From: JBIICS01 sp044238735
Lineage (GTDB): Bacteria; Bacteroidota; Bacteroidia; UBA4408
Length of the DNA stretch: 6,869 nucleotides
NCBI GenBank assembly: GCA_044238735.1
Contig: JBIICS010000146.1
Span: 1 to 6,869, forward strand
Reading direction: 5' to 3'
Shown: in pieces, positions 1-5,699 of the stretch
Layout: every line of letters starts with the position of its first letter
Position numbering within the stretch: the stretch's first letter is position 1
Notes under the pieces: generated by a model
What the model was told of the DNA's origin: nothing
Databases searched by the model: none
Seen by the model: only the letters and a program-made list of their open reading frames with translations
Translations under genes and position numbers: made by a program

Positions 1-54
1 ATGAGCAATACCGTTGCCCATAGTTCCAGAACCAATAACTGCAATGTTTTTCAT
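1..54 (-). CDS. 3-hydroxyacyl-CoA (3-hydroxybutyryl-CoA) dehydrogenase-like protein, N-terminal fragment
   Basis: Only the first 18 codons lie in the window; the gene continues past the left edge. The visible residues, MKNIAVIGSGTMGNGIAH, form the first beta strand and glycine-rich turn (GSGTMGNG) of an NAD(P)-binding Rossmann fold. The GxGxMGxGIA pattern is typical of the 3-hydroxyacyl-CoA / 3-hydroxybutyryl-CoA dehydrogenase family, which oxidises 3-hydroxyacyl-CoA to 3-oxoacyl-CoA with NAD(P) in fatty-acid or butanoate metabolism. The ATG lies 105 bp after the pfkA stop on the same strand. No Shine-Dalgarno sequence and no TAnnTTTG promoter element are visible in that spacer, so read-through from pfkA is possible. 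Other Rossmann dehydrogenases begin similarly, and 18 residues cannot fix the substrate. Confidence 0.7.
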   Translation of the reverse strand, partial: MKNIAVIGSGTMGNGIAH

Positions 55-79
55 ATTTAAAATAAAAAATTAAAGTTCA

Positions 80-151
80 GCAATTTGGTAAAAAACCTCG
101 TATAATCAAAAGAAAGTATAGGTTTTAAATTGATAATTTTCAACAAATTGC
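80..151. repeat. Nested inverted repeat in the pfkA downstream spacer
   Basis: Outer arms GCAATTTG (80-87) and CAAATTGC (144-151) are perfect 8-bp inverted copies. Inner arms AAAACCT (92-98) and AGGTTTT (120-126) are perfect 7-bp inverted copies nested inside them. In the minus-strand transcript the inner stem's 3' arm runs into further Ts, which could make a weak terminator or 3'-UTR fold after pfkA. The inner loop is about 21 nt and the stems are AT-rich, so the fold may be weak or fortuitous. Confidence 0.3.
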
Positions 152-159
152 CCTAAAAA

Positions 160-1131
160 TCAGGTAGAAAGCACCTCTATCATATGCAATAAATGAGCAT
201 GGGGTTTTTCTAAATGCTTAACAGCCTTTTCAAAAGGTGTATATTCTACTTGCTTGTTAACAACACCTATCATTACGCCTTTAATTCCTTGTATTAACGA
301 TTCTACTGCAAACATCCCCATCTGAGAGGCTAACACCCTGTCCATGCAGGTAGGAGAACCGCCTCTTTGAATGTGACCTAAAATAGTTATACGAGTATCT
401 AAATGAGGTAATTTTTCCATTACCTGTTTTGCAACGGCTTGTGCACCTCCGGTTTCGTCGCCCTCGGCTACCATAATAATATGACCTGCTTTTTTGCGTT
501 TACTTTCGTTGCCTAATTTGTTGATTAAAGCATTGATGTCTGAATCGGTTTCGGGAATTAAGATGCCTTCGGCTCCGGCGCCTATTCCGCTTCTTAAAGC
601 AATTAAACCCGCATCACGACCCATTACTTCAACAAAAAACACTCGGTTGTGTGATGTGGCGGTATCTCTTATTTTATCAACGGCTTCTATAACTGTATTT
701 ATAGCCGTGTCGTATCCAATAGTGTAATCTGTTCCATTTAAATCATTATCTATAGTGCCCGGAATGCCTACTATCGGAACGTTATATTTAGTACCAAATT
801 CAAGTGCACCTTTAAAAGTACCGTCGCCACCACAAGCTACAATCCCTTCTATGCCCGATTTAAGAATGTTTTGATAAGCCTGCTCCATTCCTTCTGGAGT
901 AACAAAACGTTTACTGCGTGCAGTCCTTAAAATAGTTCCTCCACGGTGAATTATGTTTGCAACGGATGAAGCTTTAAGATCAGTAAAGTCACCGTCAATT
1001 AACCCTTCATATCCTCTGTAAATCCCAACTACCTCAATATTGTTGTATGCAGCTGTTCTAACTACCGCTCTAATTGCAGCATTCATTCCCGGAGAATCGC
1101 CGCCAGATGTAAATACGCCAATTTTTTTCAT
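160..1131 (-). CDS. pfkA: ATP-dependent 6-phosphofructokinase
   Basis: This cytoplasmic enzyme phosphorylates fructose 6-phosphate to fructose 1,6-bisphosphate, the committed step of glycolysis. It is 323 residues, the usual length of bacterial group I PfkA. Visible motifs are the ATP-binding turn GGDSPGMNAAIR (10-21), GGDG (101-104), the catalytic loop PGTIDND (124-130, Asp128 as base), MGRDAG (170-175) and GHIQRGGSP (252-260). Gly after Asp103 and Gly125 in PGTIDND (Lys in PPi-dependent enzymes) indicate ATP as donor. Substrate-contact arginines appear at 163, 247 and 256. Arg21 and Arg25, allosteric-site residues in E. coli, are kept, while E. coli Arg54 aligns with Ala54, so effector control cannot be assumed. 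The ATG at 1129-1131 begins the canonical MKKIGVFTSGGD. No Shine-Dalgarno is present. The gene follows the methyltransferase by 100 bp, a spacer filled with a tandem repeat and without a clear promoter. Confidence 0.97.
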   Translation of the reverse strand: MKKIGVFTSGGDSPGMNAAIRAVVRTAAYNNIEVVGIYRGYEGLIDGDFTDLKASSVANIIHRGGTILRTARSKRFVTPEGMEQAYQNILKSGIEGIVACGGDGTFKGALEFGTKYNVPIVGIPGTIDNDLNGTDYTIGYDTAINTVIEAVDKIRDTATSHNRVFFVEVMGRDAGLIALRSGIGAGAEGILIPETDSDINALINKLGNESKRKKAGHIIMVAEGDETGGAQAVAKQVMEKLPHLDTRITILGHIQRGGSPTCMDRVLASQMGMFAVESLIQGIKGVMIGVVNKQVEYTPFEKAVKHLEKPHAHLLHMIEVLST

Positions 1132-1137
1132 GCAATT

Positions 1138-1188
1138 TTTAGATTTAGAAGGTTTAGAAGGTTTAGAAGGTTTGGAAGGTTTAGAAGG
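1138..1188. repeat. 9-bp tandem repeat in the pfkA leader
   Basis: A partial unit TTTAGA (1138-1143) is followed by five contiguous 9-bp units TTTAGAAGG at 1144, 1153, 1162, 1171 and 1180. The unit at 1171 has one change (TTTGGAAGG). On the pfkA coding strand the unit reads CCTTCTAAA. The array lies in the untranslated spacer and ends 6 bp upstream of the pfkA ATG. It is flanked by a pyrimidine-rich plus-strand stretch (purine-rich on the coding strand). The near-perfect identity of units suggests recent expansion by slippage. Confidence 0.95.
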
Positions 1189-1231
1189 TTTTCTTTTCTC
1201 TTTGTTCTTTTTTCTAACTCGTAAAATTGTT

Positions 1232-2422
1232 CTACTCTTCTTCTTCTTCTCTATTGCTTTTTCTTTCGATTTGTCTGTCTCTGTGGCTTCCTCTGAATAA
1301 TTCGAATTTTACAAATTTTGATTCAAGCGCTCCATTAAAAACGGGGATTCTGCGCGATGGCTTTAATCCAATATTTTTTAAGGCAACCAAGTTTGATGAA
1401 ATTACCCAAGCGGTGTATCCACTGAAGTTTTTCTTTAGTGCGTCTCCAATTTCCTTATAGAAACCAATCATATCGTCGCCCATCTCTAATCGCTCGCCAT
1501 AAGGAGGATTTAAAAACACCGTACCGGGCTCGCCAGGTGGGGTATAATTAAAGAAGCTTTCGTTTAAAATTTCTACTTCACCTCTTAGTCCTGCTTCTTT
1601 GGTATTTTCGCGAGCAATTTTTACGGCTTCTCTGTTGGTGTCGAGGCCAATTATTTTACATTCCAAGGGTACGATTTGCTTTTCTCCTTCAATCACAATC
1701 TGGTTCCATAAATCCCTGTCAAAATCTATCCAGTTTTCAAAACCAAATTCTTTTCTAAAATATCCTGCAGGAACATTTTTAGCCATTAAAGCAGCTTCAA
1801 CAGCAAAAGTACCGCTACCGGTCATGCCATCAATAAAAGTACTTTTCTTATCCCAACCACTTAGCATTATTAAGCCGGCTGCCAAAGATTCTTTTAATGG
1901 GGCTGCAACCTGGTTAAGGCGATACCCTCTTTTGTGTAATGAACTGCCCGAACTGTCTAAAAGTATTACACATTCTTCTTTATAGATGTGAATGTCTATT
2001 CTTACCTGAGCATAATCTTTATCGATGCTGGGTCTTTTGTTAAATTTCTCTCTAAACTGATCCACAATAGCATCTTTTGCTTTTAAGGAGATAAACATGG
2101 TATTGTTAAATGGACCCTGGTTACAGAAACTGTCGATAGCAAAGGTTTGATCCACATTAAGATATTGACTCCAGTCGATGTTTTTTACTCCCTCATATAA
2201 ACTAACTTGACCGGTTACATTAAAACGGGCAATTTCCTTTAAAATTCTTAACGAAGTGCGGGTTAGGTAATTAGCTTTATACATAATGGATTTGTCGCCT
2301 GTAAAACTAACTGATCGCGTGTGCACATCTATATCGTCTGCGCCAATGGCCACTAATTCGTGAGCCAATAAGTGCTCTAATCCGGCAAATGTTTTGGCAA
2401 CATATTGATTATTTTCTTCCAC
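1232..2422 (-). CDS. THUMP-domain class I SAM-dependent RNA methyltransferase (RlmL/YpsC-like, putative 23S rRNA m2G)
   Basis: This is a 396-residue predicted cytoplasmic rRNA base methyltransferase. The N-terminal part (about 45-160) fits a THUMP RNA-binding domain. It is followed by the family segments HKRGYR (163-168) and APLKESLAAGLI (174-185). The Rossmann methyltransferase domain shows SAM motif I DGMTGSGTFAVEAAL (198-212), acidic motif II GLDTN (259-263) and catalytic motif IV LNPPYGERL (304-312). This layout matches B. subtilis YpsC and the N-terminal half of E. coli RlmL, which makes N2-methylguanosine in 23S rRNA; the exact target is inferred. The start is GTG at 2420-2422, directly preceded by an in-frame TAA, so no longer form exists, and VAKTFAGLEHLLA at residues 8-20 fits the family start. 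After the conserved core, which ends near FELFRG (373-378), comes a charged tail ending in five Glu encoded by a GAA repeat. The gene is divergent from rpoD. Confidence 0.9.
   Translation of the reverse strand: MEENNQYVAKTFAGLEHLLAHELVAIGADDIDVHTRSVSFTGDKSIMYKANYLTRTSLRILKEIARFNVTGQVSLYEGVKNIDWSQYLNVDQTFAIDSFCNQGPFNNTMFISLKAKDAIVDQFREKFNKRPSIDKDYAQVRIDIHIYKEECVILLDSSGSSLHKRGYRLNQVAAPLKESLAAGLIMLSGWDKKSTFIDGMTGSGTFAVEAALMAKNVPAGYFRKEFGFENWIDFDRDLWNQIVIEGEKQIVPLECKIIGLDTNREAVKIARENTKEAGLRGEVEILNESFFNYTPPGEPGTVFLNPPYGERLEMGDDMIGFYKEIGDALKKNFSGYTAWVISSNLVALKNIGLKPSRRIPVFNGALESKFVKFELFRGSHRDRQIERKSNREEEEE
1235..1249 (-). repeat. GAA trinucleotide repeat encoding a poly-Glu C-terminus
   Basis: The last five sense codons of the methyltransferase gene are GAA x4 then GAG, giving EEEEE before the TAG stop. 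The repeat is in frame, so slippage would add or remove Glu without breaking the protein. It lies 46 bp from the 9-bp tandem array. Confidence 0.85.
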
Positions 2423-2448
2423 TTAAAAAAATTAAAAACCTATTAATA

Positions 2449-2477
2449 CAAATTTATTTTTCTAAAGATGTAACAAA
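2449..2477 (-). promoter_or_regulatory. Candidate Bacteroidota promoter for the methyltransferase gene
   Basis: Read on the minus strand, TAAATTTG (2456-2449) matches the Bacteroidota -7 consensus TAnnTTTG exactly. A TTTG (2477-2474) lies 17 bp upstream as the -33 element. A start about 7 bp downstream of the -7 box would give a leader of roughly 20 nt before the GTG at 2422. Both elements fit the published consensus and lie in the only spacer upstream of the gene, but AT-rich DNA makes chance matches possible. Confidence 0.6.
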
Positions 2478-2485
2478 ACATCTTT
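2464..2485. repeat. Perfect 8-bp inverted repeat in the rpoD/methyltransferase divergent spacer
   Basis: Arms AAAGATGT (2464-2471) and ACATCTTT (2478-2485) are perfect inverted copies around a 6-base loop. The repeat covers the -33 element of the methyltransferase promoter candidate and lies 36 bp before the rpoD ATG. It cannot end either divergent gene, so an operator or an rpoD 5'-UTR hairpin is more plausible than a terminator. Confidence 0.5.
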
Positions 2486-2521
2486 TTCATCGTTAAAGTT
2501 AGTGTTTTAAATCCTATTTCT

Positions 2522-3385
2522 ATGAGGCAGCTAAAAATTACCAAACAGGTTACTAATCGCGAAACAGCTTCGCTTGATAAGTATTTGCAAGAGATTAGTA
2601 AAGTAGAAATGATTTCTGCAGAGGAAGAGGTTGATCTGGCCCGACGAATTCGTAACGGCGATCAAGCGGCTCTTAATAAACTTACGCGTGCCAATCTTCG
2701 TTTTGTTATTTCAGTTAGCAAGCAATATCAAAATCAAGGTTTAAGTTTACCCGATTTAATTAATGAAGGTAATTTAGGTCTAATAAAGGCTGCTCAACGG
2801 TTTGACGAGACACGTGGTTTTAAATTTATATCCTATGCTGTATGGTGGATTAGACAATCTATTTTACAGGCTTTGGCAGAGCAAGCTCGTATTGTTCGTT
2901 TGCCTTTAAATAAGATAGGATCATTAAATAAAATAAACAAAGCTTATTCGGCTTTAGAGCAGGAATATGAGCGCGAACCTTCTGAAGAAGAATTATCAGA
3001 AAAATTAAATATACCTGTAATTGACATACGCGATAATCTTAGAAACTCTGGAAGACATGTAAGCATGGATGCTCCTCTTTCTAACGATGAAGACGGAGGT
3101 ACAATGTACGATGTAATGTTAGGGGATGATAACGAAATTCCGGATCGTGGTTTAATGGGGGAGTCGCTTAAAAATGAAATTGAAAGGGTTTTAAGTTCTT
3201 TAACGGATAGAGAAGCAGATATCGTAAAGTATTATTTTGGCCTTAATGGTCCCTCTCTCTCTCTCGAAGAAATTGGCGATAAATTTGATTTAACTCGCGA
3301 AAGGGTAAGACAAATTAAAGAAAAGGCCATAAGAAGATTAAAGCATACCAGCAGATGTAAAACGTTAAAGTCTTATTTGGGCTAG
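2522..3385 (+). CDS. rpoD: Primary RNA polymerase sigma factor (sigma-70, short Bacteroidota type)
   Basis: This is the housekeeping sigma subunit that directs RNA polymerase to promoters. At 287 residues it lacks the long region 1.1 and non-conserved region of E. coli RpoD, as is usual for the Bacteroidota primary sigma. Region 1.2 covers about 17-50. Region 2 covers about 58-127, with NLRFVISVSKQY, LPDLINEGNLGLIKA, the region 2.3/2.4 aromatic stretch FKFISYAVWWIRQ (100-112) and RIVRLP. Region 3 covers about 129-205. Region 4 covers about 222-275, with LTDREADIV, the recognition helix-turn-helix LTRERVRQIKEKAIRRLK (257-274) and terminal YLG. The ATG is fixed by the conserved MRQLKITKQV start, and an in-frame TAA 48 bp upstream with no ATG between supports it. 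There is no Shine-Dalgarno and no clear TAnnTTTG promoter in the 99-bp spacer. Region 4 contains a CT dinucleotide repeat. A strong terminator follows. Confidence 0.97.
   Translation: MRQLKITKQVTNRETASLDKYLQEISKVEMISAEEEVDLARRIRNGDQAALNKLTRANLRFVISVSKQYQNQGLSLPDLINEGNLGLIKAAQRFDETRGFKFISYAVWWIRQSILQALAEQARIVRLPLNKIGSLNKINKAYSALEQEYEREPSEEELSEKLNIPVIDIRDNLRNSGRHVSMDAPLSNDEDGGTMYDVMLGDDNEIPDRGLMGESLKNEIERVLSSLTDREADIVKYYFGLNGPSLSLEEIGDKFDLTRERVRQIKEKAIRRLKHTSRCKTLKSYLG
3253..3265 (+). repeat. CT dinucleotide repeat inside rpoD region 4
   Basis: Thirteen bases of alternating C and T ((CT)6C) encode the end of P244 and S245-L246-S247-L248 just before the EEIG turn of region 4. A one-unit slip would shift the frame and remove the region 4.2 helix-turn-helix. 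The predicted protein is intact in this sequence. Confidence 0.9.
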
Positions 3386-3404
3386 ATAAGACTTATGCGA
3401 TAAA

Positions 3405-3440
3405 TCAAAAGCCGCTTTCCTTTGCGATAGCGGCTTTTGA
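3405..3440. terminator. Bidirectional intrinsic terminator between rpoD and rnz
   Basis: Arms TCAAAAGCCGCT (3405-3416) and AGCGGCTTTTGA (3429-3440) pair perfectly over 12 bp around a 12-nt loop. The core is GC-rich, with an A run on the left and a T run on the right, as expected for a terminator working in both directions between convergent genes. It begins 19 bp after the rpoD stop and lies 163 bp beyond the rnz stop. Confidence 0.85.
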
Positions 3441-3603
3441 CGTTTATATAAGTGTTGTAGTTTATACAAAATTAAAATGGATTAAAATAGTTTTTCTAAC
3501 AATTGATCATACTTCAAACAGAATAAATATTGAAGATTCGGGTTCTATAGTCTAATGCAGTATCCATAAGAAATAGGGTGTAAAGCTGTTATTGCATCTT
3601 TAA

Positions 3604-4518
3604 CTAAATAAGGTATGTTTTGCCTTCCTCAACTGTTTCAACATTTTGAAAATGGGGCAGTGCTTCCTGAATAAAAATATCAAGATTGCCATAACGTGCA
3701 GAAAAGTGACCTAATAAAAGTTTTTTTACGTTAGCCATTTTAGCAATTATTGCCGCTTGTTCTGCTGTTGAATGAAAGGTTTCTTTTGCACGGGCAGAAT
3801 GTTCGTTGATAAATGTAGACTCATGATAGAGTAAATTTACCTCGGATATTAAGGGGACTATGGTAGGGTCAAAAATAGTGTCTGAACAATAGGCGTATGA
3901 TTTTAAAGGGGTTTTAGGATGAACCAGTTTGTAATTTGGAATAACTTGACCAAAAGAAGTAGTAAAGTCGCTACCCTCTTTAATCGCCTGAATGGAAGCT
4001 ATCGGTATTTTATATTCGGCAAGCATGTCTTTACGAACCGATAGTAATTTTTCTTTTTCTTTAAATAAGAAACCACTGCAAGGTAATCGGTGTTTTAATG
4101 GAATTGAGTATACTTCAACACAATTATCTTCCCAAATTTTTAAATGACTTGTAGTGTCGATTTCATTAAATATTAAGGGGTAACGAAGTGTTGTTTCGCT
4201 ATGTTTTAGTTGTATTTCTAAAATCTCTTTTAAGGGGCTAGGGCCAAAAATTTCTAAAGGAGTAGTTCGCCCAAGTAAATGCAAGGTTTGAATAAAACCC
4301 ATTAATCCCAGGTAGTGATCGCCGTGAAGATGAGAAATAAAAATTTGATTTATTTTTTGAAACTTTACGCGATTTTTTCTCATTTGAATTTGAGTACCTT
4401 CTCCGCAATCTATCAAAAAATAACGCCCAAGTATTTGTAGTACTTGGGCGCTTGGATTTCTAGTAAAAGTGGGTGTTGCAGAACTGCTACCTAAAATAGT
4501 AACTTCAAAATCTGCCAT
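3604..4518 (-). CDS. rnz: Ribonuclease Z (tRNA 3' endonuclease)
   Basis: This is a cytoplasmic metallo-beta-lactamase-fold nuclease that cuts tRNA precursors 3' of the discriminator base. Its 304 residues fit the short bacterial form. The zinc-binding signature SHLHGDH (62-68; His63, His65, Asp67, His68) is intact. Further predicted ligands are His143 (LKHR), Asp213 (CSDT) and His271 (LGHFSARY). Glu233 (YHEST) and His249 (HSTAEQAA) fit the catalytic pair. The N-terminal ILGSSSATPT and FLIDCGEGTQIQM (34-46) are family hallmarks. Residues about 150-190 form the insert corresponding to the exosite arm that grips tRNA, relatively short here. The ATG at 4516-4518 lies 4 nt after the stop of the secreted-protein gene. 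An AAGGA (4527-4531, minus strand) 8 nt upstream is the clearest Shine-Dalgarno-like site in the window, suggesting coupled translation with that gene. Confidence 0.96.
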   Translation of the reverse strand: MADFEVTILGSSSATPTFTRNPSAQVLQILGRYFLIDCGEGTQIQMRKNRVKFQKINQIFISHLHGDHYLGLMGFIQTLHLLGRTTPLEIFGPSPLKEILEIQLKHSETTLRYPLIFNEIDTTSHLKIWEDNCVEVYSIPLKHRLPCSGFLFKEKEKLLSVRKDMLAEYKIPIASIQAIKEGSDFTTSFGQVIPNYKLVHPKTPLKSYAYCSDTIFDPTIVPLISEVNLLYHESTFINEHSARAKETFHSTAEQAAIIAKMANVKKLLLGHFSARYGNLDIFIQEALPHFQNVETVEEGKTYLI

Positions 4519-4522
4519 AAAA

Positions 4523-5308
4523 TTATTCCTTAACTACCATACGGCGAGTAAGTGTTTCACTTCCCGTAGTAATGGAATAGAAATAAATTCCGGTTTTTAA
4601 ATGATAATCTTTAGCGTTAAATTTAATATCATTTACGCCTATTCTAGATCGATAATTTTGGTTTAAAATTTCTTTTCCAAGCATATCGAATACTCTGAAA
4701 CTGACGTTGCCAGGCTTTACAACGTTATAGGATATAATTGTTTCGGAAATAAAAGGATTAGGAATATTCTGAGCTAAATCTGTTTTATTGCTGCTCAATT
4801 TAGCAAAACCGGCAGATTCCGGTAATACGTTTATTTTATATCCGTATGCAGTATCTAAAATAGATAAGAAACCACCGGCCGCATAAGCTTTAACTACTAC
4901 TCGCATTCTGTAAAGTCCTTCGGTGGTTGGAGTTCCGGATATAAGTACACAACCGGAAGAGCCTCCATTCCACTCGCATTTACCATTTGTTCCACTGCAC
5001 TGATAGCCTATACCGGGAGGCATATTAATAAAACCATCGGCATAAGTGCCAGTTGTACCCTCTTTGTATATTTCTACTTTTTGTACCGAAAGTAATGGAA
5101 AGTTCCAATCTGCTCCATTAGCTGGAACTTTAAAACTTATGGAAGTACTATATGGTGTGTTAACATATGCTGTAGGTAAATTTTGCACTGTATCCGGGCA
5201 GAATCCATAGGTTACGGTGGGAGCAAGACAAGTAACATTGGCCGTACATTGCGAAAAGGCCGATTTAGTTAATGTTACAATAAATAAAAACAAGTAGATT
5301 TTCTTCAT
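4523..5308 (-). CDS. Secreted protein with T9SS type A C-terminal sorting domain
   Basis: This 261-residue protein is predicted to be exported and surface-attached or released. Residues 1-19 form a signal peptide (MKK, hydrophobic IYLFLFIVTL, then KSAFS) with cleavage before Gln20; N-terminal Gln is common in Bacteroidota signal-peptidase I products. The middle part (about 25-163) has six cysteines (21, 27, 37, 104, 111, 120) that could form disulfides. It also has a MPPGI...ISGTPTTEGLY pattern (96-133) resembling putative Ig-like (He_PIG type) domains. The C-terminal ~85 residues (about 178-261) are a T9SS sorting domain: LAQNIPNPF (178-186), ISYNV, VSFRVFDMLGKEI (202-214), LKTGIYFYSI (237-246) and RRMVVKE at the end. 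No catalytic motif is visible, so an adhesin or binding role is only a guess. It lies 19 nt after the STAS gene and 4 nt before rnz. Confidence 0.88.
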   Translation of the reverse strand: MKKIYLFLFIVTLTKSAFSQCTANVTCLAPTVTYGFCPDTVQNLPTAYVNTPYSTSISFKVPANGADWNFPLLSVQKVEIYKEGTTGTYADGFINMPPGIGYQCSGTNGKCEWNGGSSGCVLISGTPTTEGLYRMRVVVKAYAAGGFLSILDTAYGYKINVLPESAGFAKLSSNKTDLAQNIPNPFISETIISYNVVKPGNVSFRVFDMLGKEILNQNYRSRIGVNDIKFNAKDYHLKTGIYFYSITTGSETLTRRMVVKE

Positions 5309-5327
5309 TCAATTTTGATTTTTAGAT

Positions 5328-5669
5328 TTATGAAAGTATGATTTTACTGGCTTCTTCCTTATTAGAAACAATCTTTAAAATACTATCTAATTGTGACAAA
5401 GTGATTAATTTACTTACCATTTCGTTAAGACCGGCTACAACAAATAAGCCTTGAGCGTTTTTGCATAAACGATTGGCAACTAAAATAGAACTCAATCCGG
5501 ATGAATCACAATATTTAACTGCAGATAAATCCATTACCAAATTTTTAAACCCTTGATTATTTAAATCAACCAAAGCTGATTTAATTTCGGCCGAAATAGA
5601 ACTGTCTAATTTCTCATTGGTAACTTCTAACGTGGCGTGTTTATCAGATTTAAGTGTTTTGTAATTCAT
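5328..5669 (-). CDS. STAS-domain protein, anti-sigma-factor antagonist-like
   Basis: This 113-residue, single-domain cytoplasmic protein covers one STAS fold as in SpoIIAA and RsbV. The key segment is MDLSAVKYCDSSGLSSIL (46-63): the DSSG motif (55-58) places Ser56 where SpoIIAA carries its phosphorylated serine. Predicted strand-helix alternation and the LFVVAGLNEMVSKLITLSQLD segment (75-95) fit the family. Family members bind and inhibit a serine-kinase anti-sigma factor when unphosphorylated, but no such kinase or alternative sigma gene is in the window, so the partner is unknown. The ATG is preceded by A/T-rich DNA without a Shine-Dalgarno. The gene sits 30 nt after pyrB, behind its own promoter-like element and a palindrome, and 19 nt before the secreted-protein gene. 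Confidence 0.88.
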   Translation of the reverse strand: MNYKTLKSDKHATLEVTNEKLDSSISAEIKSALVDLNNQGFKNLVMDLSAVKYCDSSGLSSILVANRLCKNAQGLFVVAGLNEMVSKLITLSQLDSILKIVSNKEEASKIILS

Positions 5670-5676
5670 TTTAATA

Positions 5677-5686
5677 GGTTATAACC
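5677..5686. repeat. Perfect 10-bp palindrome GGTTATAACC upstream of the STAS gene
   Basis: GGTTATAACC is fully self-complementary and has no loop, so it is more likely a DNA-level protein site than an RNA hairpin. It lies 7 bp before the STAS ATG, overlaps the promoter-like TATATTTG by one base and covers the expected transcription start. Confidence 0.4.
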
Positions 5687-5693
5687 AAATATA
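5686..5693 (-). promoter_or_regulatory. Candidate -7 promoter element for STAS-secreted protein-rnz
   Basis: On the minus strand TATATTTG matches the Bacteroidota TAnnTTTG -7 consensus exactly. It lies in the 30-nt pyrB-STAS gap, 16 bp before the STAS ATG, so a transcript would have a leader of about 10 nt. No TTTG or TTG is found at the usual 17-23 bp further upstream, inside the end of pyrB, which weakens the call. Confidence 0.35.
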
Positions 5694-5699
5694 ATCAAA

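Noticed and set aside
494..727. Plus-strand open frame inside pfkA
   Set aside because: It lies wholly antisense to conserved catalytic parts of PfkA and resembles no known protein.
1138..1188. CRISPR-like array
   Set aside because: The units are 9 bp and contiguous with no spacers, so it is a simple tandem repeat.
1040..1300. Plus-strand reading frame with an LEGLEGLEG repeat
   Set aside because: It is antisense to the start of pfkA and to the methyltransferase end, and the LEG repeat is just the 9-bp DNA array translated. The rest is compositionally unlike a folded protein.
1599..1985. 128-codon plus-strand open frame inside the methyltransferase gene
   Set aside because: It is antisense to the SAM-binding domain. 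Its length is explained by the constrained codons of the real gene.
3441..3603. Possible tRNA suggested by GATTCGGGTTCTATAG
   Set aside because: The T-loop-like GGTTC is not in a paired T-arm, and no acceptor stem or anticodon arm can be drawn around it.
5244..5308. Lipoprotein signal in the T9SS protein (Cys21 near the cleavage site)
   Set aside because: The residues before Cys21 are F-S-Q, which do not form a lipobox. Signal peptidase I cleavage before Gln20 fits better.
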